DNA of 64,000 nt, from positions 1,426,001-1,490,000 of the forward strand of contig OX637801.1 of NCBI GenBank assembly GCA_951802425.1, written 5' to 3'. Positions 13,173 to 23,327 of the stretch are shown here, one piece after another. A program made the translations under genes and the position numbers. The stretch is from Clavaria fumosa. Its lineage: Eukaryota; Basidiomycota; Agaricomycetes; Agaricales; Clavariaceae. Numbering within the stretch: the stretch's first letter is position 1; each line of letters starts with the position of its first letter. The notes beneath the pieces are model-generated. The model was given only the letters and a program-made list of their open reading frames with translations. It had not been told where the DNA came from and made no database searches.

Positions 13173-15152
13173 CTATGCCTTGATCGACAGCTCCTCCCTC
13201 AAAGCTGTGATCGAGGGAGCGAAAAAGTATTCCCCGCCTTTTGGTACGACCCAATTGACAGGAAGCTTCAGATCCTTGCCTGCCGCCTTGGAATCGAACA
13301 TGTTACGGGGGTTTCGACCATTGAGCCCCATAATTGGATCGAAACCACTCTTGAAAAAAAGACCCTTGAGGGGAAAGGTCTCGGTGTTGCTCCAAGCTTG
13401 GCAATTTCGCAAAGTTGTCCAGGTCAGCTATGGAACAAAGGAGACAGGGGGTGCACACCTTTCTGTATGAAGTTGAAGCCTTGCTCAATGTTGCTCTGGT
13501 AGCACACGAAGTACAGACCGCGGGAGTGAGCCGTTTTGTGATGTGTGTGCTCTTCCTCCGTGACTTCTGGACCAAATGGAATGCCTGTGATTTGCGTGGA
13601 AGGTGTAAGTGATGATTTCACAAGGAAACCGACTGAATAAGGGCCACGGAAATCAAGATTTCAACGCACCTTGACGCCAGATCCTATTGAGCATCGTTCC
13701 CGTTTTGAGATCGGCGCGAGGATTGGCTTTCCGGATGTGCGCCGCAAAGGGGCATTTGTCCTGGTTATCGCCACCAAAGTTGAAGTGGTTGTTTCGCTTG
13801 GGGTCATCCGCGAGGACTGGGTCGTCCTTTGTTGGCGTCACCTCGATTGGGGCACCTGAGCGGAGGGATAATTGGATGAGCGAGATCGAACACAGGAACG
13901 GATGAGGGGGTTTACACACCGGATTTCCATCTGCCCACCATCCTAGCGCTGTGGGGGTGTTGTCAGCCATGAATAATTCCACTCTGCATCAGAGACGATA
14001 GATACATACCCGGCGAGCGCGGGACCCAACTCCGGCGGCACGCCAGCTTCGACGAGGGGGTGTTTGTTGCAGAATTCGTCGAACTCGGGAACAAGTTGCT
14101 CGAGATAGCGGAAGACCAAGAAGCTGCCGTCTAGGCTCCAAACCGGCCGTTCATGGCGCAATGGGTCACCGTGGTTGCCACACAGAGCAATTCCCGATGG
14201 TACAGCCTCTTGTCCTGGGTTGAGCGTCCCGAAGGCTTCGATGCCAGGCTGAGAAATTCCATCGCGATAGCCGAAACTGCGAAGGACGTGGATCGCCTCA
14301 AGGACATGAAAGATGGGCAATAAGAGGCTTACTGCTCGTGTCCCTTTTCCTTCCCCTCTCGGACAGCTCCGTTCAGCGTGATGATGGTCTTGAGGCATGA
14401 TGTCTCAGTGCCCAATGCAAAAATCTTATCGATACGGTTGACCCTCTCCTCTACACGCTCTTTAGAATCGCCGGTGACGAGGATGATCAAGTCGATCGTC
14501 TCTTTGAATTCTGGCAGCCAGTCTGGTTCAGTAGCCTTGTGGGCGTCGGGAGGATCGCCCAAAGAAACCGCTTCAGCTTTCTGGCCCTTCTTGAACAGCT
14601 CGTCTTTGATGTCTGATTTCAGCCCGAGCTAGGAAAGAAGAAAGTTTTTTGGGGCCGCTGTACCCGCACATTAGAATGGAATCCTACCTTGCTGAGTCCG
14701 GCGTGAGAGAATGCGATGTTAGTGCCGGAAAGGGGAAGAAGAGTGCCTCCTCCCGTCGGTTTGTGATTGTTAATCTGATCCCGATCATCCAGCACTTGCT
14801 TCATAGTTGTGATCATTGGCACTAGCTCTGACAGACCCTTTCGGAAATGCGAAACTTCCTTAATTTGGAAAAACAGGAAGCGTTCGACTCTCTTCGGGAG
14901 TCCAAGGCTTGGGGAGAGAAAATGAGATAAGGATTTCAAAAGCCAGGCGGCTTTAACCTACATTACATCGCCCTGAATGTTCCCCAAGTTCAACGGGTGA
15001 TGCACATCAACTGCGAATTTCTCTGGGTGAGGTGATAAGAGTAAGATGTATCGCAAAGACGACGGACCCGGATCATTGCGAGAGATGAGCGTCCCGACAA
15101 GTCCCTTTAGAAAGGTGCCAAGATTCTTGAGCGAGCTCACGACATTTCCCAT
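13173..15152 (-). CDS. DyP: dye-decolorizing peroxidase (DyP-type haem peroxidase)
   Basis: Haem peroxidase that oxidises bulky aromatics and dyes with H2O2; fungal members assist lignin and pigment breakdown. Starts MGNVVSSLKN, then LNLGNIQGD, the usual DyP N-terminal motif. The central part has the catalytic GYRDGISQP (GxxDG, Asp acts as acid-base), followed by SFLVFRYLEQ and ARMVGRWKSGAPIEVTPTKD across introns at about 13955-14015 and 13858-13915. CPFAAHIRKANPRADL carries the proximal haem-ligand histidine; SRGLYFVCYQSNIEQGFNFIQ and PNPIMG-like DPIMGLNG follow. Ends LREELSIKA, TAG 13173-13175. About 8-9 exons and roughly 480-500 residues, normal for fungal DyPs. I see no clear signal peptide, so it may be intracellular. 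A broken paralogue lies directly downstream. Confidence 0.9.
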
Positions 15153-16798
15153 GACAAAGGCGTTGGAGAGCTGACACTAGGAAGGAATGTGGGGTGTCGT
15201 ACGGGCATGCAGAGGTATTTATATATTCAGGTCGGAGTCCAGAACGGTTGATCTCGGGGCTATCCTGAAACCGCATCGCCAAGAACGGTATTCAAAGTCC
15301 AGCGGGGAATAAGCGCCCCCAAGGAACGTAGCACAAGTGACCGCTAGATGATCGGGTGAGAACGGGTTACACGATTAGAACGTCAGAGCCCAGAACTAGT
15401 GAGCTCATGTGCAATTGATGCTCTTTGCCTAGAACCAGAAGTGATGTTCATATTCCAAAGTAATCGCAGCCGCCAATTTAATCGTGGTCAAAAATGCGCC
15501 TATCGGATACAAAGCGATTCCTGAAGGTGGTAGAACTGCACCGACGTGTGACAGCAGTGGCCTGGCATCAGTTGCGTGGAACACATGATCGCTCTGCGGA
15601 CGGGAGATACGTCAATAATGACACACACAGGGGCAGATCTTTGTCTTAGCCACATGGTTGCGGTATTACCCTTATTGTGAGATCCCCAGCTTCGTATATT
15701 GTGGCTTCGTGTGGAGCTGCCACCTTGCTTGCTTCCAACAGGTTTGTCTTGAGCTGTTTCGCGTCGTTCTAGGTCAATGTTCATGTTTACGTAACACTTC
15801 CCTTCACGGTCTCTTAATTACGTAAGCTACCGCTGATGCGCGTTCTTATCACTAGAGTTAGCGCCGGCTTAAGGTAAGCTACCGCTGATGTGCGCTCTTA
15901 TCATTCCTCTTCTTCGGACAATTCACCGTCACCGAAGAACATGTCATAGTCATTGGCAGTGAGATAGGTAGGTTACGTTTCATAAAACGTGACCTAGCTG
16001 TTCATCGTCTCCAGTATTTGATGCAGGTTCCAGTTGAACAATGCCAAACCTGACAATGGAAATGGAGACGTCCTCTGTGTTGATGTCTATTGTCTGATGT
16101 CGATTCACGTTGTTTTCAATGAAGGTGATTCAGGTTAAGTATCCAGTGATTGGTATAAGAGAGTGCTTGGGTTCATGGTTGGAACCGCCGCCCAATCTAC
16201 TCACCTTTCCTCTTCGGCCTGCTTATGCAACCACCTTCAAAAGTTATCAAGGCCTCGCACTTGATCACATTGGGATTGAGCTTACACATGCTGTCTTCTC
16301 CCTTCTCCCATGGCCAGCTGTAAACAGCGTTATCCCGCATACGAAGCAGTTCCCGTGCCAGAGTCCGCTGACTGATAGGAGCGACAACGGTAACTTTCCA
16401 TGAACTACTAGAATTTGAATAGCCGAAGGCGAATCCACGAATAAGACGCCTCGCTCGTGCACAACTCGCCAATTCATGACGCACAGGATACACGAAGTGT
16501 GTAAATGTAAATTCGAAAAGTGAAAATGAACACCGTGCCTAGCAAGGATCTCGTGAGTCTTATCTTTCCTGCATCCTGCATCTTGCCGATACTGCTTTGA
16601 GTGCGAAAATAGTACAGATATTCTAGTGTGCGTGGGGCTTATATTTCGTGCTCTTCTTTTTCCAGGCTGATGCGGTGTCCAAACACCGGCGTGAGAGCGT
16701 CATTTCCAAGTGTTTTAGGCTGGAGGGAAGTAGCGTGCATTTGCGTAGCGTCAGACAAATTTGCTATTAGTGACTGGCATACGCAATCGTGTGCGCAT
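15153..16798. other. intergenic, no gene supported
   Basis: A 1.6-kb stretch. A minus-strand open frame at 16197-16493 lacks an ATG at its 5' end and resembles nothing I know. A short spaced direct repeat lies at 15822-15905 (listed separately). Otherwise it probably contains the peroxidase promoter and thiolase 3' region. Confidence 0.4.
15820..15905. repeat. spaced direct repeat, two copies of about 30 bp
   Basis: Two copies of a unit starting GTAAGCTACCGCTGATG and ending CTCTTATCA or GTTCTTATCA, about 52 bp apart, differing at a few bases. Located upstream of the minus-strand peroxidase gene. Could be a regulatory repeat or a chance small duplication. Confidence 0.6.
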
Positions 16799-18234
16799 CT
16801 ACTGCTCGTTGACGAAGACGGCGGCCATCCCCATACCAGAGCCAATACACATGCTAGTAACGAAGATCTTCGCATTGTATTGCTTAGCAATGTTTAAGCC
16901 CGTGGCGACCTGGCGAGCACCAGCTGTGGGCGTGTTATCATGTGGCCTGACGAGCAAGGACTATGAAAGGACTCACTGCAGCCAAGAGGGTGCCCAATGG
17001 CAATGGCTCCGCCATGAGGATTGACTTTGTCAAGCGGAATCCCAAGTTGCTCAACGCAATAGAGGGCCTGGCTAGCGAAAGCCTCATTGATTTCATAGAA
17101 GTCGACTTCCTCCTTTGACAATCCGACCTTCTCTAGGACCTTGGGGATGGCGTAGAGTGGTCCTACACCCATGATGCGAGGTGGAACGCCTACAACGGAG
17201 GCAAACACAAATTTGCCCAAGATGGGAAGACCGAGGCGCTTAGCGACGGAACGACGGGCCAGGAGGACTGCTGCAGCACCATCGGAGACCTGGGACGCAT
17301 TCCCTGTGAAAAGATGTTAAAACATATACAAATCGCATCGACCATAGGTGACAAACCGGCGTGGGTGCTTCCATCCTTGATAAATGCTGGCTTAAGCTTC
17401 GCTAAACTCTCAGCAGTGACTCCCATTCGGATCCCATCGTCGGCATCGACAACTATGGTCTTTGTTTGGCCGGTCTTGGGGTCAGTCCACTTCGCCTTGA
17501 TGGGAAGGATCTCCGCTTTGTATCTGCCTGCTTGTTGCGCGGCAGCAGCCTTCTGGAATGACTTGGCGGCGAACGCATCTTGCTTGGCACGAGATACCGA
17601 GAAGTCCTTCGCAACGTTCTCTGAAGTGATGCCCATAGGAATCAGACAGTCCGCGGCAGACTGCGTGGACAGTACTTCCTCCGAGTACCCGTCGGGTGGC
17701 GAAGCACCGTAATGCAAAGACATAGACTCAACGCCGGCGCCTGTATGAATGATTTAGCAGAGAAAATGAAACGGACGTTAGGAATATTCACCAATGCCGA
17801 TATCAATTTGACCAACCCGAATTTCGTTAGCTATTTGATTGACGGCGGTAAGACCGGATGAACACTGCCTGTTAACTGTGTTGATAGATGTAGTGTCTGG
17901 AATGCCTGCATGCAGGGCGGCCATGCGGGCGGTAGTCGCACCACCAATGGGCGGTAAGACATTGCCGACTGCGATATCTTCGACCAGCCGTGGGTCAAGC
18001 CCGGGCTTGGAGTAAACCTCGCGGAGGACGGCTGAGAGATATTCTTCGGGCTTCGTATCTTTGAAACCACCTTTACCGCCCTGACACAGGTCACTTCGCA
18101 AGCCAGAAGAAGCTGAAGAACAAAACCGTTACCTTGGTCAATGCAGAGCGAATCGCATGCACTATGACCACATCGTCATCACGCTTTGTGAGCAAGGCTT
18201 GCTTTCCACGAGAAGAGGTTGAGAAGGTCGACAT
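16799..18234 (-). CDS. POT1: 3-ketoacyl-CoA thiolase (acetyl-CoA acyltransferase)
   Basis: Last step of fatty-acid beta-oxidation, cleaving 3-ketoacyl-CoA to acetyl-CoA and a shortened acyl-CoA. Starts MSTFSTSSRGKQALLTKRDD; then VVIVHAIRSALTKGGKGGFK across an intron. The nucleophile cysteine lies in NRQCSSGLTAVNQIAN, followed by AGVESMSLHYG; catalytic NEAF is in YEINEAFASQAL, the histidine in GGAIAIGHPLGC, and the second active cysteine in CIGSGMGMAAV. Ends FVNEQ, TAG 16799-16801. Five or so exons; length about 410 residues is standard. The order of motifs matches yeast Pot1 throughout. Unlike Pot1, I see no N-terminal PTS2 (R-[LI]-x5-H-L) and no C-terminal PTS1, so peroxisomal location is not proven by the sequence. 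Confidence 0.92.
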
Positions 18235-18275
18235 GAATGCTTTCTGGACTCGGCTTCGGGGAGAAATTCGGTACG

Positions 18276-18283
18276 TATTTATA
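18276..18283 (-). promoter_or_regulatory. TATA box of the thiolase gene
   Basis: TATAAATA on the minus strand, 42-49 bp upstream of the thiolase ATG at 18234. Spacing leaves a very short leader and supports this ATG as the true start. Confidence 0.55.
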
Positions 18284-18465
18284 AGTAAGGACGAAGGACG
18301 GGTAACGTTGCACGGGTCCAGGAGCGGGACAGTGCTTTTCACATGGCCGTATAGCCGGATCATACCTCTGCATATCACCTGATTGGGAGTCACAGAAAGG
18401 AAAACGTGACCATAATACCACGTGACTTTACACGAACGCGCTGCGCTGCATGTTGCACCGCGACC

Positions 18466-21400
18466 ATGGTGGCAATTTTTGACAATGTACACTACTTCCT
18501 GTCGTCGTCTCTGTCCCCCCAACGGCGTTTGGATCTTTCGACTCTCTTGCAAACAAATGGCGCCATCGAAGCTTCGATACAAGATGCCACGCACATTATC
18601 GCAAACACGAATAAATTCGAAGGCTGGCAAAGTGTCAAAGATAACGTGGCGGTCGTGACAGAACGATGGGTGGAAAGGAGTATGATTTTGGGCAAACTGC
18701 AGCTGTGAGTCGTGCTCGAGCTGCATCACATTCTACTTTTATTCTGATTCATGGCCAGAACCCAATACTACTCTACGGATCCCAGGATGATATTTTCCGG
18801 CATCGTCGCTTGTGCAGCAGATGTTTGTCATTCTGAGTTCTATAAGTTGCCACTCTTTGATGAATTTTTTGTTGCAGTTACCCACATCTGACCTTGAAAT
18901 TCTCTCAGCTGGTATCACGTCTCTCGGCGGCCAGTTTCGAATGGGATTCACTCGCGATGTGACCCATCTATTTGCTCTCAGTCCCTCCAGCGTGAAATAC
19001 CAAACGGCTCTGCATTTCCGCGACCACACAAATGTCAAAATCATACTTCCGCATTGGTTTGACGACTCAGTAAGATTGGGTTACGCCGCATTAGAGACTG
19101 AATTGTATGAATGGCCAAACCCGAAAATACTGGACAAGACTTCGGCTGAGAATGACCCCGATCATGCGGAACGAAGAGATGGGAAGGCTTTGCCCCCAAG
19201 TCTGCACCGGTCACCCAGAACCAAGGATCTCATTGGAACAGAGAAAGACGTTTGGAATGAGAGGAAAATATTGTTAGGAAGTACACTGCAATTGTCTGGG
19301 AGGACAAAAGAAGCTATCGAGGCTGGCGTCAAGAGATCCGGCGGTGTGATCGTCGAATCCGACGTGGAAGACGCGGATATATTGGTCACTCGTTTTCGTT
19401 ACGGCAAAGTGTATCTCAGAGTACGTTATTCCTTATTCTCACACCATACTGTCCTCAATTTTCTATAGGCGCTACAACTCAAGAAAACCATTGGTAGTCT
19501 CGCCTGGCTGTTCCACGTCCAGTCAACTGGCATATTTGCTTCTCCTACCGATCAACTCCTGCATTATCCATACCACAAACGGCCGATTGAAGGTTTTTCC
19601 TCGCATGTGGGAATTTTACCCTTCTCTATTTCATGGAGGATATTGAATTGGTATGAAGGTGATCTCGGTGACGAATTATACAGGCGAATCACGCGATTAC
19701 CTAAAAAAACTCATTGCGGCGATGGGCGCCTGCTTTACGCCAAGTATGAGTGCGAAAAACACAGTCCTTGTCGCGGCATAGTCAGTTCCATGTTCTTGTA
19801 ATCGTTTGATCCACCTCTTAGGCGCCATATCTTAGCATATCAGGCACCAAGGCGACCAAGGCGAGGGCATGGTCTATTCCGGTCGTCAACCACACGTGGC
19901 TCGAGGACTGTTTTATCCAATGGAGAATGCTCACCCTCGCCCTGGAGAAGTATGTTGTTTTTCCGGACGGAATGGATTTTTCCACGGTTTTAGGTCTGAA
20001 AGGCGTGGTTGGGGTCGAGCGTGACTTGGAGGATAAGGACCTTGCAGAGGAAGACGACCCCGAAGATCCTGTAGGCGACACGGAGGAAGATGATCTTCCG
20101 CTGGACAAAGACCTAAAGCCACAGCAAAAGACGAAATCGCCGGCGCCGCCCGCAGGTCCCACCCAGAACAGCATGAAAGATGTGCGAGAGGTTGCAGAGC
20201 TTATCGATGACGCGGAGACAGGGCATGCTGAGGATGAAGTTGGAACATCCTCCCCTCAGAGAGAAGGCCAGAGACGCTCAACAGCACATCGAGATGCCGT
20301 GACATCGCCTGGCGGGGCACAGAAGAAAACACGCATGCATGTCGGGCCTCCGAATAGACGGAAAACCCGGATACGCAGCCCGGCTGACATTGAAAGCGAA
20401 GATGACGACCCTTCGGACAATTTAAACGCGAAGGCCCCCCGTGCCGCCAGGTCCAAGCCGAAGCCCGCAACGGCGGAACCCCAGTCCCATACTAGGGACA
20501 CACGCGACATCAAAGGCAAAGCATCTGTAAAGAAGCCTTCCTCCAGTAGACCTGCCTCGGGTGGGGCAGATATTGCTTCAGAATCATCACAACCGCCTCC
20601 GCCATCCACCCGAAGAAAGGACGCTGACGAGAAGTCAATTTCTATCTCCTCTGATGAAGAACAGTCGCTCCCACGAAACAAACCTGTCACGCGAAAGGGC
20701 CCTCCGAAAGGCATCAGCCCGACAGAGCCCTCTTCAGACCTTGACCTTCCTGCTGACGTCCGCGTCATGGATGCCAAAAAAAAGGAGAAAGAGAAAGAGA
20801 AGAAAAATGCAGTCTCGGCGACAGGCCCCGCCTCGCCAAAACGTGTCATGAGTGTCGTCGTACCTCCATCTCCTTATCACGTTTCTCCCAAAAAATCAGC
20901 TGCTAGTCCAGGGCACAAAGGAAAGGAAATCGCGAGGACAGAGAGCGTCAGAATCACAGCCCACGAAGCCAACATTGCCTCACGAAGCCCTCTTCGAACC
21001 AGCACTCGTGTCAAGGATGGTGCCACGGAATTTGGGCCATTGACTCGGACACCCTCCAAACGAACCGCGGCAGGCAAAGCAGCAAATAAACTGAAAAACG
21101 AGGTCATGCCAGACGTAATGAAATTTCAACTTGAGATGAGGAGGACCAAGGATAGACGCAAGTCGGGCGGCCCAGATTGGGACGAAAACTCCTTTCATCC
21201 GTCTAAGAGAACTGATCTCAGTGAGAGTGAGGCTCTGCTATCCGGAAGTGAACGCAAGACAGGAAAGAAGCGTAGGATCACCGAGGAAGCCACAGATGAG
21301 GAGTCGGACAATGTTTTGCAGGACGATATACTTCTCCCTCCTAGACGTAAAGGGCGTTATCGCACCACTCAGGATGAGGAATCAAGCGAGGCTGGTGGCG

Positions 21401-22322
21401 CTGGCACCCGAGTGGCAAGGCTTGACAAGCATGCGAGGCCAGAAAGGTAAGCTCACCCCGCTTCTGACATTCCTGTTGTCCATTGACATGATCATCATTC
21501 CGTGGTGATCTTTAGCAGTGGAAATCAAAAGAAAACTCGGGCGACTCCTACTCTGGTCAAGAATATCCGAATGATGACGACAGGTTTCACTCTGGATGAC
21601 AGTGTGCTCAAGGCAAGCGCAAGTCTAGAATATTGTGCCACTTACGAACGAGGATGCTTTATAGGTTTTAGCAAAGCTAGGCGTGAAGATCACGACTAAG
21701 CCATCGGAGTGCACGCACTTGGTGGCCCCCAGGCTGCTTCGCACAGAGAAGTTTCTCTGTGCGCTTGCAGCTGCCCCCTATATATTGAGGAGCGAGTGGG
21801 CGACCGTCTCTGCTGACAAGCGGGAACTGCAATGTAAGTTTGACCAGTTGAGTACTATTCGAATCAACTCACCGGTCGGACAGCGGAAGAAGATTATCTT
21901 CTAGCCGATGAAGACAACGAGCGTAAACATGAGTTCAAGTTGAGCGAGGCAATTCAACGTGCGAAAGAAAATCGCGGCCGACTCTTGGCAAAGAAGGTGT
22001 TCTATATCACCCCAAAAGTTTCGGTGGATTCGGGTCTGCTCAAGAATGTTATAACGGCTTTTGGCGGACAGGTGCGTTTGGTACTGATCGAACGTCCCTA
22101 TCTCTCACACCACGAGACCAGCTTTTGACGCAAAGCATTACTGAGCGGATGCTGAGGAATAATAGAGATCGTCACGTCATCTCCTGCCAAGATGATGAGC
22201 GAATATGGCGGCCACTTGCGCAAGACTACCCTATCTACTCACAAGAGCTCATCTTGACTGGTGTTCTGAGACAAAGAATCGACTGGGACGACGTCGATTT
22301 CCAAGTTCCTGGTTCATATTAG
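18466..22322 (+). CDS. RTT107: multi-BRCT genome-stability protein, Rtt107/Brc1-like
   Basis: Scaffold that binds phosphorylated H2A and other partners at stalled replication forks. Exon 1 (ATG 18466) encodes the first BRCT repeat (MVAIFDNVHYFLSSSLSPQ). Further BRCT segments follow: ILSAGITSLGGQFRMGFTRD...IILPHWFDDSVRLGY, then ILLGSTLQLSGRTKEAIEAG, then VTNYTGESRDYLKKLIAAMG joined by an intron (about 19782-19830) to YISGTKATKARAWSIPVVNH and TWLEDCFIQW. Next comes a 500-residue charged, disordered linker rich in Lys, Ser and Asp (about 20000-21450). The C-terminal BRCT pair holds MTTGFTLDDSVLKVLAKLGV, KITTKPSECTHLVAP and KVFYITPKVSVDSGLLKNVI. Ends VPGSY. The spacing N-terminal BRCTs, linker, C-terminal pair matches Rtt107/Brc1/PTIP. 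Neighbour MMS2 also acts in damage tolerance; probably coincidence. Confidence 0.85.
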
Positions 22323-22600
22323 CTACGCTTCGTCTCCCAGACAGCCATCCCGGCACCATTGTCGTATACATCTATTACAAATACGGAAGGTGATGCACAA
22401 TATTCATCGTATATATATGCCTTAGCCACGAACTTGTGGAAATGAGCCTTAGAAGCATAGAAGTGTAAGTTTCAAAATCGTCGACTGAGCACGCAACCAT
22501 GAATTCAGATATTGCTTGACGGATACAATGACTGTTTGAACGCTGCACCTCTGGAGAAGGAGCGTGCGCTTCTCCCCTATTTGAAAACAAACTCGATCTA

Positions 22601-23183
22601 CTAGAATCTGCTGCCCTCGGGAGGTTGGGGAAGCTTCCGATTGTTAAAAGAGCCCATCTCCCTATCCCAAATGTCAAGAGATGTGGAATTAGGCAGCGGT
22701 AGAAGCTTACCGTCTGATTTCAACTAGGACAGTCTCGATGCTATTGTTTCTATTCCAATTGGCCAGCACGGGTAGCTTCTCCCGATCGACCATGCCATTA
22801 ACCATATTCACAAACGGGAGATTGACGCGGGAGATGAATTCAACAGTAGGTGGCTCATCGGGGTATCGTGCGAGGCAAGTTATCCGAAGACTGTAGATCC
22901 GATTCTCGTGCACCGTCTGATTTAAGAGTGGCAGTTGATGAGTACGGTCGAAATTGTAGACAAAAGGAGTTGGAGTACATGTCCTGGTCCTATGATTGTG
23001 CCATTCCAATGGCTCATCAAGATATCTTCGCTATTCTCCAGACCGTACGAGCAGGACCCATCTCCGATGCCTTTCTCGCCCTTCTCAAGTTCTTCAAGAA
23101 GGCGAAAATTACGAGGAACTGTAAGTCAAGTCAGACCACCGCGCGACTCGTAGAAAAACAACGACGGGCGCACTCTTGGCCAT
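22601..23183 (-). CDS. MMS2: ubiquitin-conjugating enzyme variant Mms2/UEV
   Basis: Catalytically inactive E2 variant that pairs with Ubc13 to build Lys63-linked ubiquitin chains on PCNA. Spliced product starts [20 protein letters not shown] (first intron about 23122-23173), then [65 protein letters not shown] and [20 protein letters not shown]. The last join gives [19 protein letters not shown] and TAG 22601-22603. About 140 residues, usual for the family, and the catalytic cysteine of true E2s is absent as expected. Divergently arranged with HSE1, with 144 bp between the two start codons, so they probably share a promoter region. Confidence 0.93.
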
Positions 23184-23327
23184 TCGATACGAGATGTATT
23201 GTAGTAGCGGATGCCGACTGAGGTTAGGATGACACAGCTAGAAGCGGAGTTGATCCAAGCAACGACCGCGCATCGCAGCTTGGAAATTCTTATCCGCAGT
23301 CACCGTCTCTTCTGTCTCTCATTCTCC

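Noticed and set aside
16197..16493. 98-codon minus-strand frame between peroxidase and thiolase
   Set aside because: It lacks an ATG at its 5' end and has no family resemblance; no splice partners were found.
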